A stretch of DNA of 64,000 nucleotides from JAJFHI01 sp050633705 (GTDB lineage: Bacteria > Pseudomonadota > Alphaproteobacteria > Rhizobiales > Hyphomicrobiaceae). Position 1 is the first letter of the stretch; each line of letters starts with the position of its first letter. Positions 44,273 to 54,106 of the stretch are shown piece by piece. Under the pieces are notes generated by a model that worked only from the letters and a program-made list of their open reading frames with translations, made no database searches and was not told the origin of the DNA. The stretch covers positions 248,001 to 312,000 of the forward strand of contig JBOEGZ010000002.1 of the NCBI GenBank assembly GCA_050633705.1, read 5' to 3'. Position numbers and translations under genes: made by a program.

Positions 44273-44878
44273 ATGAACAAGCTTGCCGACAACATAATTA
44301 GTCTTTACGAGCGACATGCCCAAACATGGGATGCTGAAAGGCGGCGTGGCGGTTGGAATGACAAGGTTTGCCACAATCAATTCATCCAGTCATTACCTCG
44401 CAACGCCTCAGTTCTCGATCTGGGTTGTGGTGGAGGATCACCGGTTGCAGAGAACCTGGTTGCGCAAGGCGTTCAGGTCACTGGGGTCGATAGCTCTCCA
44501 ACTTTGATCAAGCTGTGCCGGTCTCGGCTTTCAGATCAAGAATGGATAATCGGGGACATACGCACGGTTGTTTTGGGCCGGACGTTCAACGGCATCCTAG
44601 CTTGGGATAGTTTTTTTCATCTCCAACCAGATGACCAACGGGCCATGTTTGAGATATTCGCAGCTCATGCGAAACCCAAAACTATGCTCATGTTCAACAC
44701 CGGTCCTGCCTATGGCGAAGCGATTGGAACCTATCGCGGTGACCCGCTCTATCATGCAAGCCTTGGGGGTGAGGAATACCGAGTGCTTTTGCAACAACAT
44801 AACTTTGGCGTTGTGCAGCACTCAATAGAAGACGCTGCCGCCGGTGGACGAACAATTTGGCTTGCTCAAGCTTGCTAG
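44273..44878 (+). CDS. Class I SAM-dependent methyltransferase
   Basis: A 201-residue Rossmann-fold methyltransferase. Motif I is SVLDLGCGGGSPVAENLVAQG (about 43-63, split here by its glycine loop), followed by VTGVDSSPTLIKLC and the motif IV-like FNGILAWDSFFHL. The acceptor is unknown. It is preceded by a 140-base gap after the dehydratase gene and seems to be a single-gene unit. Confidence 0.88.
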   Translation: MNKLADNIISLYERHAQTWDAERRRGGWNDKVCHNQFIQSLPRNASVLDLGCGGGSPVAENLVAQGVQVTGVDSSPTLIKLCRSRLSDQEWIIGDIRTVVLGRTFNGILAWDSFFHLQPDDQRAMFEIFAAHAKPKTMLMFNTGPAYGEAIGTYRGDPLYHASLGGEEYRVLLQQHNFGVVQHSIEDAAAGGRTIWLAQAC

Positions 44879-45402
44879 AGTTCGTCGCTCCCAGCCCCAA
44901 GAAACTCGCTGGAACAAGGCACAACCAACTTCACCAGAACGCGTGTCAACTTTTCACCCGACCTGGTCGCGCCGCCGTTCCGAACACCGCTCTTAAGCAA
45001 AATGACGACGTTTGTTGCTTCTTAGAGATCGCTCCTAGTATAAGCATGTGTGTTTGGTTGCTGGTGCCTCAACACAGTTGGAATATATTTAAAGCCCGCA
45101 CCTGCGAGAGGATAAAAAGAATTAATATTCGTGGGGAGATCACTTCTCCGCACACTTTTAGGCCCGCAATTGGCTGCATTGGATCAGTTTGTTAAGGAAA
45201 CTGACTTTAAAGGGCCCAACAAAGAGCCCAGAGGCTTTGCATTTCCAGTGCTTTCAGCATGTACCTGTATAAGAGCAAAATATACCAACAAATGCCTATA
45301 ATTTCGTCGCTAAACGAGATAAACATCACTGCTAAATTCTACAGTGGGATTTATGCAGCTTTTTTGTTGTCTGCTGGAACACCGTAGTCAATTTGGGGCA
45401 TC
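44879..45402. other. Gap before the LysR gene, nothing recognised
   Basis: About 520 bases, turning AT-rich near 45260-45360 where the promoter of the LysR gene probably lies. No gene or clear repeat was identified. Confidence 0.45.
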
Positions 45403-46311
45403 ATGGCATTTACGCTAAAACAGCTAAGATACTTCGTTGCCGTCGCTGAGACCGGAACCGTTTCAGGAGCCGCTCAAACACTTTCTATTTCTCAGTCCGC
45501 AATTACAGAGGCGGTGAAAGACCTCGAAGCAGATCTTGGTGTTGCTTTGTTCGAGCGACATTCGCGAGGGTTGAAAGTTACGCCAAAAGGTAATCTTTTT
45601 TTTCGTCACGCGACGAGCATTCTGCGGAATGTTTCTGATTCACGTCGAGCCTTAGTTGAGCCTGCTCAGGAAAAACCTGGCCGCCTTAGTCTTGGGGTCA
45701 CGTCGTTGGTCGCTGGATATGTCTTATCTGACATCTTATCGCGTTATCGACGAGCGTACGCCAACGTTGAAGTCAGCACGATTGAAGACAATGGCGATTA
45801 TCTAGAACATCTGCTGATCGGTGGTGAATTGGATGTCGCCATTATGATGGTTTCCAATCGCCGCGATGATTACGCCCTCAAGAAGGAAATTTTGGATTCG
45901 TTTCCATATCGTCTCTGGTTACCTTCCGGACATGATCTCGCGTCAGCGGATCGCCTTGAGGCAAACGACCTGTCGCGTGAACCGCTCATTATGCTGGCCG
46001 TTGACGCAATTGAAGAAGCAACAACCAAGTTGCTCGATGATTTTGGTGCTTACCCAGAAGTTACATTTCGGACCAAATCCGTTGAGGCCGTTCGAAGTCT
46101 GGTGGCGACAGGTGCTGGCGTCGCGTTACTGCCTGATTTGGTCTACAGACCCTGGTCTCTGGAAGGGGACCGAATTGAATCAAGGGAAATTGACGTAGGA
46201 TCCCAGGTCGTGGAAGTAGGCATTGTATGGCGAAGAGGCTCCGAGCTCTCCCTGCCAGCAAGCAGCTTTATCGCCGTTGCACGCGGACAAAATCTCTCCC
46301 GTCAAAGGTGA
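45403..46311 (+). CDS. LysR-family transcription regulator
   Basis: A 302-residue regulator with an N-terminal winged helix (TLKQLRYFVAVAETGTVSGA, LSISQSAITEAVKDLEADLG, FERHSRGLKVTPKG) and a type 2 periplasmic-binding-like effector domain from about 92. It lies 122 bases before the amine-binding protein gene in the same direction and is the likely local activator of that transporter and catabolic operon. The inducer is not known. Confidence 0.92.
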   Translation: MAFTLKQLRYFVAVAETGTVSGAAQTLSISQSAITEAVKDLEADLGVALFERHSRGLKVTPKGNLFFRHATSILRNVSDSRRALVEPAQEKPGRLSLGVTSLVAGYVLSDILSRYRRAYANVEVSTIEDNGDYLEHLLIGGELDVAIMMVSNRRDDYALKKEILDSFPYRLWLPSGHDLASADRLEANDLSREPLIMLAVDAIEEATTKLLDDFGAYPEVTFRTKSVEAVRSLVATGAGVALLPDLVYRPWSLEGDRIESREIDVGSQVVEVGIVWRRGSELSLPASSFIAVARGQNLSRQR

Positions 46312-46433
46312 TATCGGTTTTCCCGATATCATTTTTCTGATTTTTGTATTTGTGGAGCCAACTCTCCCTCTGCAACACTGCGCGCCAAGACAGAAGAGAT
46401 ACGTCATTGGCTCAATGTGGGAGGCTCCGAAAA

Positions 46434-47597
46434 ATGAATAAGCTTGTTGGATCATTTATGGCTGGAATTTTAGCGACTTCGTCGTTTGTTCAGCCAGTGC
46501 TTGCCGAAAAAGTCACCAAACTTGGGGCGGGTGAAGGGCAAGTGAATATTGTTGCCTGGCCGGGTTATATCGAGCGCGGAGAAACGGACAAAAAGTTCGA
46601 CTGGGTGACTGGTTTCGAGAAAAAAACTAGCTGTAAGGTACAAGTAAAGACGGCCAATACCTCTGATGAGATGGTCGCGTTGATGAACGAAGGTGGTTTT
46701 GATCTTGTTACAGCGTCAGGCGATGCCTCCCTCCGTCTGATTGCTGGAAAACGGGTTCAGGAAATCAACATCGACCTCATCAAAAGTTGGAAAAATGTCG
46801 ATGACCGCCTGAAAAACGCCCCTTGGCATACAGTTGATGGTAAGCATTATGGTGTGCCGTACATGTGGGGGCCTAACGTCCTGATGTATAACACAAATGT
46901 GTTTAAGACGCCGCCCAAAAGTTGGAAGGTTGTTTTTCAAGAAATGAAGCTTCCCGATGGCAAGTCCAACAAGGGAAGAGTCCAGGCTTATGACGGCCCG
47001 ATCCATATTGCGGATGCTGCCAACTATTTGATGACGCATAAGCCTGAGCTTGGCATCAAAAGTCCTTACGAATTGAACAAAGACCAATACAAAGCAGCCC
47101 TCGATCTTCTGCGCGGACAACGCAAACTTGTCTCCCGCTATTGGCATGACGCCTTCATCCAGATGGATGACTTCACCAATGAGGGTGTTGTTGCTTCTGG
47201 CTCGTGGCCATTCCAAGTCAATATTTTGCAATCCAAAGGCGCGCCAATTGCCTCCGTTATTCCAGAAGAAGGTGCAACAGGCTGGGCCGATACGACAATG
47301 ATGCACGTTGATGCGGCAAATCCAAACTGCGCTTACATGTGGATTGAGCACACACTGACGTCAAACCTCATGAGTGACCTTTCAGTTTGGTTTGGTGCTA
47401 ACCCTGCTGACCCTGCGGCCTGTACAGATGGTCGTGGCATGCAAACGAAAGAAGGTTGCACCAAAAACGGAATGGATGACTTTGAGAAAATCAAGTTTTG
47501 GACAACGCCAGTGTCTAAGTGTCCATCGCAAAATGGAAAATGCACGCCGTACTACCGTTGGGTCAGTGACTACATTGGCGTAATTGGCGGCCGCTAA
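46434..47597 (+). CDS. Polyamine-type ABC transporter substrate-binding protein
   Basis: A 387-residue periplasmic binding protein of the PotD/PotF group. The start is the ATG behind GGGAGG; a signal peptide follows (MNKLVGSFMAGILATSSF, cut near VLAEK). Family features include VNIVAWPGYIERG, NEGGFDLVTASGDASLRLI and VPYMWGPNVLMYNTNVFK. A C-terminal pair of cysteine-containing stretches (DPAACTDGRG, KEGCTKNG, SKCPSQNGKC) may form disulfides, unlike E. coli PotF. An amine such as putrescine is the likely ligand, supported by the downstream aldehyde dehydrogenase and transaminase. Confidence 0.9.
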   Translation: MNKLVGSFMAGILATSSFVQPVLAEKVTKLGAGEGQVNIVAWPGYIERGETDKKFDWVTGFEKKTSCKVQVKTANTSDEMVALMNEGGFDLVTASGDASLRLIAGKRVQEINIDLIKSWKNVDDRLKNAPWHTVDGKHYGVPYMWGPNVLMYNTNVFKTPPKSWKVVFQEMKLPDGKSNKGRVQAYDGPIHIADAANYLMTHKPELGIKSPYELNKDQYKAALDLLRGQRKLVSRYWHDAFIQMDDFTNEGVVASGSWPFQVNILQSKGAPIASVIPEEGATGWADTTMMHVDAANPNCAYMWIEHTLTSNLMSDLSVWFGANPADPAACTDGRGMQTKEGCTKNGMDDFEKIKFWTTPVSKCPSQNGKCTPYYRWVSDYIGVIGGR

Positions 47598-47644
47598 GAC
47601 AAGCGTTTCCTATCGCACACTAATAACGGGAATAGTTTGTTTCA

Positions 47645-47674
47645 CAGCCCGCCGAACTCAATTCCGGCGGGCTG
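47645..47674 (+). repeat. Intercistronic hairpin after the binding-protein gene
   Basis: CAGCCCGCCG (47645-47654) pairs with CGGCGGGCTG (47665-47674) around a ten-base loop, without a following T-run. Such hairpins often keep the binding-protein message more abundant than the transporter genes behind it. Confidence 0.65.
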
Positions 47675-47695
47675 CCTCACTTGGCGGATTACCTT

Positions 47696-48688
47696 ATGAC
47701 CCATGCTGTTCGTTTCGACAGAGTTTCAAGGCACTTCGGTGAAGTCAAAGCAGTTGATGAAGTTGATCTAACCATCAACGAAGGTGAATTCTTTGCAATG
47801 CTCGGTCCGTCAGGATCAGGAAAAACCACCTGTCTGCGGCTGATTGCAGGTTTCGAGCAACCGACACGTGGTGAAATCGAGATTTTTGGTACGCCCGTCG
47901 GTGGGATTCCGCCATACCTACGCAATGTTAATACCGTTTTCCAAGATTACGCGCTCTTTCCTCATCTGACCGTTGCGGCCAATGTCGCTTATGGCCCGAT
48001 GATCAAAGGCATCAGCAAACAGGAACGTCGAGAGCGCGCTGAAAAAGTTCTCTCGATGGTGCAGCTTTCAGGGTTCGGTGAACGCAAACCAAGCCAGTTG
48101 TCTGGTGGCCAACGTCAACGCGTCGCGTTGGCCCGCGCACTTATCAATGAACCCAAAGTTCTACTTCTTGATGAACCGCTCGGCGCACTCGATCTCAAAT
48201 TGCGTGAAGAGATGCAGGAAGAACTAAAGGAGCTGCAACGCTCTTTAGGCATTACGTTTATCTTTGTGACACATGATCAAAGCGAAGCCCTTTCAATGGC
48301 AGATCGTGTGGCTGTGTTTGATCAAGGCACCATCAAACAGATTGGGACACCTCGGGAAATCTATCAGCGTCCAAATTCAGTATTTGTCGCTAACTTTGTT
48401 GGCTCATCAAATGTACTCCCTGCTGCCATGGTGAAAAAACTCATTGGACAGGAGAAAAAGGCAAGCCTTCGACCAGAAGCGATCAAGTTGGTGACCAATG
48501 GCGGGCGCAACGCAGAAGTCATTGGAACGAGTTTTATCGGGGCGGCAACCAAGCTGGCGGTGAAAGTGGGAGATGTCCGCATGTACCTGCTGGTTGATGA
48601 CCGTGAGCGCTTATTTAAAGCCGGTGAGCAGGTCCGTATTGATTGGAACTCCTCAGATTTGCATGTGATGGAAAAACAGAATGGCTGA
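47696..48688 (+). CDS. Polyamine-type ABC transporter ATPase
   Basis: A 330-residue ATPase of the PotA/PotG group. The ATG at 47696 is preferred to a TTG five codons earlier. It shows Walker A LGPSGSGKTTCLRLIAG, Q-loop VFQDYALFPHLTV, signature LSGGQRQRVALARAL, Walker B VLLLDEPLGALDLKLR and the H-loop FVTHDQSEAL, then a TOBE-like domain from about 255. Its end overlaps the first permease by eight bases. Confidence 0.95.
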   Translation: MTHAVRFDRVSRHFGEVKAVDEVDLTINEGEFFAMLGPSGSGKTTCLRLIAGFEQPTRGEIEIFGTPVGGIPPYLRNVNTVFQDYALFPHLTVAANVAYGPMIKGISKQERRERAEKVLSMVQLSGFGERKPSQLSGGQRQRVALARALINEPKVLLLDEPLGALDLKLREEMQEELKELQRSLGITFIFVTHDQSEALSMADRVAVFDQGTIKQIGTPREIYQRPNSVFVANFVGSSNVLPAAMVKKLIGQEKKASLRPEAIKLVTNGGRNAEVIGTSFIGAATKLAVKVGDVRMYLLVDDRERLFKAGEQVRIDWNSSDLHVMEKQNG

Positions 48689-49625
48689 TGCAATCACATG
48701 CGATACGCGGCAATATAGCATCGCAAGCAAATTATCAGACATGTTTTGGCGAAAGCCGAACATGCTCTTGGTATTAATGTTGATACCACCAGCGTTGTGG
48801 CTTGGCATTATTTACCTTGGGTCACTCTTTGCACTTCTCGCACAAAGCTTCTTTTCCATTGACGAATTCACAGGCCTTATTCGTTATGAATGGACATTGA
48901 AAACCTACGGCGAACTTTTTACCCCTGCTAATCTCGATATCATTATACGCACCACAATGATGGCAGCTTGCGTAACGTTAGCGGCTTCAATTGTCGCCTT
49001 CCCTATCGCTTACTATGCAGCGCGTTATGCACGTGGAAGATGGAAAGCTGTCTTCTATCTCGGTGTGATGTTGCCGTTGTGGTCAAGTTACCTGGTCAAG
49101 GTTTACGCTTGGAAATTGATCCTCGCCAAGGAAGGGATCCTGAATTGGATATTCGAAAAACTCTATCTAACCTGGGCGCTTGAAGCTTATCTTAGCATAC
49201 CGGTTGTTGGTGGCACTTCCCTCTCCGTAAGTTATACGGGAACCTTCTTGGTATTCCTTTATGTATGGCTGCCTTTCATGGTTTTACCTATGCAAGCAGC
49301 CCTCGAACGTGTTCCGGCCAATTGTTTAGAAGCATCGTCTGACCTTGGTGCACGACCGTTTCAAACTTTTTGGAGGGTGACACTTCCTCTTGCTCTACCT
49401 GGCGTCATTGCAGGATCAATCTTTACATTCTCGCTCACCTTGGGCGATTACATCATCCCGCAAATTATTGGTTCATCACGTCTGTTCATTGGCCAAGCCG
49501 TCTATTCTCACCAAGGTACGGCTGGAAACATTCCGTTGGCCGCAGCATTCACCGTCGTGCCTGTCGTAATTATGGGGTTCTACCTCTGGATGGCAAAACG
49601 TCAGGGAGCTTTTGATGCAATCTAA
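48681..49625 (+). CDS. Polyamine-type ABC transporter permease 1
   Basis: A 314-residue inner-membrane permease of the PotB/PotH group with six helices. The coupling EAA loop is EASSDLGARPFQTFWRVTLP (about residue 215). It overlaps the ATPase gene at its start and the second permease by eleven bases at its end, so expression of the three is coupled. Confidence 0.94.
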   Translation: MADAITCDTRQYSIASKLSDMFWRKPNMLLVLMLIPPALWLGIIYLGSLFALLAQSFFSIDEFTGLIRYEWTLKTYGELFTPANLDIIIRTTMMAACVTLAASIVAFPIAYYAARYARGRWKAVFYLGVMLPLWSSYLVKVYAWKLILAKEGILNWIFEKLYLTWALEAYLSIPVVGGTSLSVSYTGTFLVFLYVWLPFMVLPMQAALERVPANCLEASSDLGARPFQTFWRVTLPLALPGVIAGSIFTFSLTLGDYIIPQIIGSSRLFIGQAVYSHQGTAGNIPLAAAFTVVPVVIMGFYLWMAKRQGAFDAI

Positions 49626-50430
49626 AAATGTAACCGAAGCCTCTATGGCCTTGAAAATTGCAGCGGCACTCGGCTTGCTTTTCATGCATATTCCAATCTT
49701 GCTGATACTGGTTTATGCCTTCACAACAGAGGACAAAACCTATCAATGGCCCCCGCCCGGCTTCACGCTCAAGTGGTTTGCTGTTACTTGGAATCGTCCT
49801 GATGTATGGGAAGCCCTGACGCTCTCGGTAAAGGTCGCATCTATATCGACCGTGGTTGCGTTGGTTCTGGGCACTCTGTGTGCAGCAGCAATGTCGCGTG
49901 CCAAGTTTTTCGGGCGTGAAGTTATATCTCTGTTGGTTATTCTTCCGATCGCCCTGCCAGGAATCATCACGGGAATCGCACTACGTTCCGCATTTAATCT
50001 CGCGGACATTCCCTTCTCGTTCTGGACGATTGTCCTTGGGCACGCAACGTTTTGTGTGGTTGTTGTCTACAACAATGCTGTTGCACGTTTTCGCAGGACG
50101 TCAGCGTCACTTGTTGAAGCATCGATGGACCTTGGCGCGAATGGCTTTCAGACGTTTTACTATGTTGTATTGCCCAACATCGCAACAGCTCTTCTTGCCG
50201 GAAGCATGTTGGCTTTTGCGCTGTCGTTCGATGAAGTGATCGTCACGACGTTCACCGCAGGACAACAAGCAACACTTCCAATTTGGATGCTTGAAGAGCT
50301 CGTACGACCGAGGCAGCGACCGGTTACGAACGTTGTCGCAATCGTCGTGATCTTTGTGACGTTTTTCCCAATTCTCGCCGCTTACTACCTCACACGAGAT
50401 GGTGATCAAGTAGCCGGTCAAGGCAAATAA
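49615..50430 (+). CDS. Polyamine-type ABC transporter permease 2
   Basis: A 271-residue permease of the PotC/PotI group. The start is the ATG just after an in-frame TTG. It has six helices and the EAA loop EASMDLGANGFQTFYYVVLP (about 165). It completes the importer; the next gene, an aldehyde dehydrogenase, begins 22 bases on with a TAGGAGAAAG site. Confidence 0.94.
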   Translation: MQSKNVTEASMALKIAAALGLLFMHIPILLILVYAFTTEDKTYQWPPPGFTLKWFAVTWNRPDVWEALTLSVKVASISTVVALVLGTLCAAAMSRAKFFGREVISLLVILPIALPGIITGIALRSAFNLADIPFSFWTIVLGHATFCVVVVYNNAVARFRRTSASLVEASMDLGANGFQTFYYVVLPNIATALLAGSMLAFALSFDEVIVTTFTAGQQATLPIWMLEELVRPRQRPVTNVVAIVVIFVTFFPILAAYYLTRDGDQVAGQGK

Positions 50431-50452
50431 ACAAGTTATAGGAGAAAGTTCC

Positions 50453-51877
50453 ATGGAAACGCAGATGCTAATTGGTTCGAGCTTTGAAGCGGGATTGGAA
50501 ACACCAGAAAGCATTTTAAACCCGAAGACCGGCCAAGCGGTGTTAAGTATTCCAGAAGCGTCAATTGAGCAACTTGATCGCGCCGTGAATGCGGCAAGTA
50601 ACGCATTCTCATTTTGGTCAAAGACAACGCCGGCGGAACGCTCAAAATACCTTCTGGACATTGCAGACAGGATTGAAGCGGAAGCCGACGCTTTTGCAGA
50701 GCTCGAAGCACTGAACTGTGGCAAGCCCGTTAATGCCGTGCGGGAAGATGAGATACCGGCAGTCGTTGACTGTTATAGATTTTTTGCAGGTGCTGTCCGC
50801 TGCGTCACAGGCGCTGTGGCCGGTGAATATATGCAAGGCCATACTTCTATGATCCGGCGCGATCCAATTGGCGTGATTGGCTCGATTGCACCTTGGAATT
50901 ATCCGCTCATGATGATGGCTTGGAAGCTTGCCCCAGCCATTGCTGGAGGAAACACAGTTGTTTTCAAACCATCCGAGCAAACGCCGTTGACCAGTTTGAA
51001 GATGGCGAAAGTACTGGCCGATGTTTTGCCAGAAGGCGTCGTCAACGTCGTTCTTGGGCGCGGCAATACTGTTGGCAACGCCTTAATCAATCACCCAAAA
51101 GTCAGCATGATTTCAATCACGGGTGATGTCGCAACGGGTAAGAAGGTGCTGGAAGCTGCGTCCAAATCGGTTAAACGCACGCATTTGGAACTTGGTGGTA
51201 AAGCACCGGTTATCATTTTTGATGACGCTGATATCCCAGCCGTTGTCGAAGGATTGCGTGCTTTCGGATATTACAACGCTGGACAGGATTGCACCGCTGC
51301 TTGCCGAATTTATGCAAGTTCGAACATCTACGAAAAACTTGTTGCTGATCTCACGAATGAAGTCTCCAAGATCAAGTACAATCTTGCCGATGATGCTGAA
51401 AATGAGATCGGCCCTCTGATTTCTATGCGTCAACAAGAACGCGTGGCAAGTTTTGTCCAAAGGGCGGCGGAGCAACAGCACATTGAAATAACCACAGGCG
51501 GAAAAGCACCTTCTGGTGGTGGGTTCTTTTTCGAACCAACCGTGATTGCTGGAGCGGTTCAAGCCGACGAGATTGTCCGCCGTGAAGTGTTTGGGCCGGT
51601 TGTATCGGTTACGCGTTTCTCTGAAGTTGATCAGGCAGTCAGTTGGGCTAACGATTCAAACTATGGATTAGCATCATCCATATGGACCAAAGATGTTTCG
51701 CGTGCGATGGCAACAGCCGCTCAACTCCAATACGGCTGCACTTGGATCAACACGCACTTCATGTTGGTCAATGAAATGCCTCACGGTGGTTTGAAGCAAT
51801 CTGGTTACGGCAAGGATATGTCTCAATACGCACTAGAAGACTACACAGCCATTCGCCATGTCATGATTGCTCACTAA
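50453..51877 (+). CDS. Aminobutyraldehyde-type NAD(P)-dependent aldehyde dehydrogenase
   Basis: A 474-residue aldehyde dehydrogenase closest in motif pattern to gamma-aminobutyraldehyde dehydrogenases (PatD/YdcW). The catalytic Glu lies in HLELGGKAPVIIF and the nucleophilic Cys in NAGQDCTAACRIY; PWNYPLMMMAWKLAPAIAGG is the cofactor-binding stretch. Located directly after the amine importer and before a transaminase, it should oxidise the aminoaldehyde left after the first deamination, for example 4-aminobutanal to GABA. The exact substrate is inferred. Confidence 0.9.
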   Translation: METQMLIGSSFEAGLETPESILNPKTGQAVLSIPEASIEQLDRAVNAASNAFSFWSKTTPAERSKYLLDIADRIEAEADAFAELEALNCGKPVNAVREDEIPAVVDCYRFFAGAVRCVTGAVAGEYMQGHTSMIRRDPIGVIGSIAPWNYPLMMMAWKLAPAIAGGNTVVFKPSEQTPLTSLKMAKVLADVLPEGVVNVVLGRGNTVGNALINHPKVSMISITGDVATGKKVLEAASKSVKRTHLELGGKAPVIIFDDADIPAVVEGLRAFGYYNAGQDCTAACRIYASSNIYEKLVADLTNEVSKIKYNLADDAENEIGPLISMRQQERVASFVQRAAEQQHIEITTGGKAPSGGGFFFEPTVIAGAVQADEIVRREVFGPVVSVTRFSEVDQAVSWANDSNYGLASSIWTKDVSRAMATAAQLQYGCTWINTHFMLVNEMPHGGLKQSGYGKDMSQYALEDYTAIRHVMIAH

Positions 51878-51886
51878 GGATTTGCA

Positions 51887-53224
51887 ATGACCAACACAGC
51901 CTCCCGCTTTCAAAAGGACAACCGTTCGCTCGATGCTTACTGGATGCCGTTTACGCCGAACAGGCAATTTAAGGCCGATCCACGCATACTTGTTGGCGCC
52001 AAAGGGGTCTACTATGAAAGCGACGATGGTCGTTCCATTCTAGATGGGACGGGAGGCTTGTGGTGCTGCAATGCGGGTCATGGGCATCAAGAGATTGCTG
52101 ATGCAGTCCACCGTCAGTTGATAAGCCTGGATTATGCGCCGTCATTCAATATCAGTCATGACTCGGCCTTCGATTTCGCCGAACGCCTAACGGCTCTTGC
52201 ACCAGAAAATATTAATCACGTATTTTTTACGAACTCTGGTTCGGAGTCCGTTGATACGGCTTTGAAGATCGCACTTGCTTATCATAAAGCGAAAGGTGAT
52301 GCCGGACGCACGCGCCTTATTGGTCGTGAGCGTGCATATCACGGCGTTGGGTTTGGTGGGATAGCAGTTGGTGGAATTGTCAGCAATCGTCGTCAATATG
52401 GTGCTTTGATTGCCGGTGTTGACCACATACGTCACACGCACGATCTCGAGCACAATGCGTTTTCGAAAGGCCAACCCGCTTGGGGTGCGCATCTTGCCGA
52501 TGATCTTGAGCGCATGGTCGCACTTCATGGTGCAGACACGATTGCAGCGGTTATTGTCGAACCTGTGGCGTGTGCAACAGGGGTTCTTATTCCGCCGCAG
52601 GGATACCTCCAACGCCTAAGAGATATCTGCGATAGACATGGAATCTTACTCATATTCGACGAAGTCGTAACTGCTTTTGGCCGTCTTGGCACAGCCTTCG
52701 CAGCTGATTATTTCGATGTCATTCCTGATCTCATATGTACTGCAAAAGGGCTAACCAATGGCGTGATGCCTATGGGCGCCGTTTTTGCGCAATCTCATGT
52801 CTATGATGCGGTGACAAACGAGCCTAAAGACGGCATCGAATTGTTTCACGGCTATACTTATTCAGGACATCCGACAGCCTGTGCTGCAGGTTTAGCAACC
52901 CTTAACATCTACGAACGCGAAGGAATTTTCCAAAACGCTGCAGAATTGGCACCACATTTTGAGAGTGCTCTGCACTCACTAAAAAGTGTGTCGAATGTCA
53001 AAGATATCCGCAACCTTGGACTGGTCGGCGCTGTTGAACTTGACTCACGATCTGGCACCCCTGGGCAACTTGGCTTCGATGTTTATAAGGCCTGTTATGA
53101 AACTGGAGTTCTTGTTCGACCGATTGGCGACATCATTGCTCTATCACCGCCACTTACGATTTCTGAATCAGAAATAGATCAAATGATAAGTTTGCTTGGC
53201 ACAGCGATAAAGAATGTTTCTTAA
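51887..53224 (+). CDS. Class III pyridoxal-phosphate aminotransferase (omega-amino acid/amine:pyruvate type)
   Basis: A 445-residue aminotransferase of the omega-amino acid:pyruvate group. The PLP lysine is in CTAKGLTNGVMPMGAV, the phosphate-binding stretch is FTNSGSESVDTALK, and the cofactor Asp is in LLIFDEVVTAFGR. The N-terminal YWMPFTPNRQFK is typical of beta-alanine or putrescine:pyruvate enzymes. Together with the alanine dehydrogenase two genes downstream it would transfer the amine nitrogen to pyruvate, releasing it later as ammonia. Nine bases separate it from the aldehyde dehydrogenase gene. Confidence 0.92.
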   Translation: MTNTASRFQKDNRSLDAYWMPFTPNRQFKADPRILVGAKGVYYESDDGRSILDGTGGLWCCNAGHGHQEIADAVHRQLISLDYAPSFNISHDSAFDFAERLTALAPENINHVFFTNSGSESVDTALKIALAYHKAKGDAGRTRLIGRERAYHGVGFGGIAVGGIVSNRRQYGALIAGVDHIRHTHDLEHNAFSKGQPAWGAHLADDLERMVALHGADTIAAVIVEPVACATGVLIPPQGYLQRLRDICDRHGILLIFDEVVTAFGRLGTAFAADYFDVIPDLICTAKGLTNGVMPMGAVFAQSHVYDAVTNEPKDGIELFHGYTYSGHPTACAAGLATLNIYEREGIFQNAAELAPHFESALHSLKSVSNVKDIRNLGLVGAVELDSRSGTPGQLGFDVYKACYETGVLVRPIGDIIALSPPLTISESEIDQMISLLGTAIKNVS

Positions 53225-53314
53225 TTATCGCAAATAGGTTTGCGAACGGAATTCATATTACGCCGAAGATGCTTTTGTGGAAGTGAATGGAGCCTATGCT
53301 GGAAAGGAGGACAA

Positions 53315-53815
53315 ATGGCTTCTGATTTTTACAAGCTCGATCGTATCGATATTAAAATACTTACCGAGTTGCAAAAAAACGCGCGTCTCTCAAATGTGAA
53401 TTTGGCAGAGTCTGTCGGCTTGTCACCCAGTCCTTGTTTGCAGCGCGTAAAGAAACTTGAAAAAGCGGGCTATATCGAAAGCTATAATGCACGACTTAGC
53501 ATTGGTCGTTTGGCTAAACACGTTCTCGTTTTTACAGAGGTAAAACTTCACAATCACCGCCGTGAGGATTTTGTGAAGTTCGAAACTGAGATACGCAAGT
53601 ATGACTCGATTTTAGAATGCCACCTTGTTGGTGGCGGTTTTGATTATCTTCTCAAATTTGTGACACGCAACATTGGCCACTATCAAGAAGTCATCGAAGA
53701 TATACTAGAACGCCAGATCGGCGTGCGAAACTACTTCAGTTACGTTGTCATAAAATCGGTCATCGCCAAAGACGATGTTGCAATTGATGTCATCTTGCCC
53801 GAAGGGGAAAGCTGA
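53315..53815 (+). CDS. Lrp/AsnC-family regulator
   Basis: A 166-residue regulator starting MASDFYKLDRIDIKILTELQ, behind a perfect AAGGAGG. The helix-turn-helix is NLAESVGLSPSPCLQRVKKL and the RAM effector domain covers about 70-155 (ILECHLVGGGFDYLLKF). It lies between the transaminase and alanine dehydrogenase genes. Regulation of alanine dehydrogenase by an adjacent Lrp-type protein sensing alanine is well known in alphaproteobacteria; the same is inferred here. Confidence 0.93.
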   Translation: MASDFYKLDRIDIKILTELQKNARLSNVNLAESVGLSPSPCLQRVKKLEKAGYIESYNARLSIGRLAKHVLVFTEVKLHNHRREDFVKFETEIRKYDSILECHLVGGGFDYLLKFVTRNIGHYQEVIEDILERQIGVRNYFSYVVIKSVIAKDDVAIDVILPEGES

Positions 53816-54106
53816 ATGCTTGTCGGTTTATTTCGCGCATTCTGGAACACCGTCCAACACCTCACCAGTGGTAAAATTGAAAACATCCACGCCAAGAAAC
53901 GCTCGTATGATCAACAGTTTCAATGTATACTGTTGTGCTCTTCTGCGGCGGCGCAAGATCGAGAAAACTTTTTGTCTCGTTTTTGCTGGGACAAAAGTTA
54001 TTGATGCTGAATTGACGAGCAAATCAGCACGAAATTTTCCGCCACTTGGTTAGAGTCGCGGTCTCAGTTTAGCCCATCTCTATTCATGCCCAGTAGGACA
54101 ACTCAT
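53816..54106. other. Promoter-sized gap before alanine dehydrogenase
   Basis: A short frame starting at the end of the Lrp gene has no protein-like features. The 290 bases probably hold the alanine dehydrogenase promoter and Lrp sites, which could not be located individually. Confidence 0.4.

Noticed and set aside
53816..54004. A short gene between the Lrp regulator and alanine dehydrogenase
   Set aside because: The frame begins at the Lrp stop by chance (TGAATG) and its product has no protein-like pattern.
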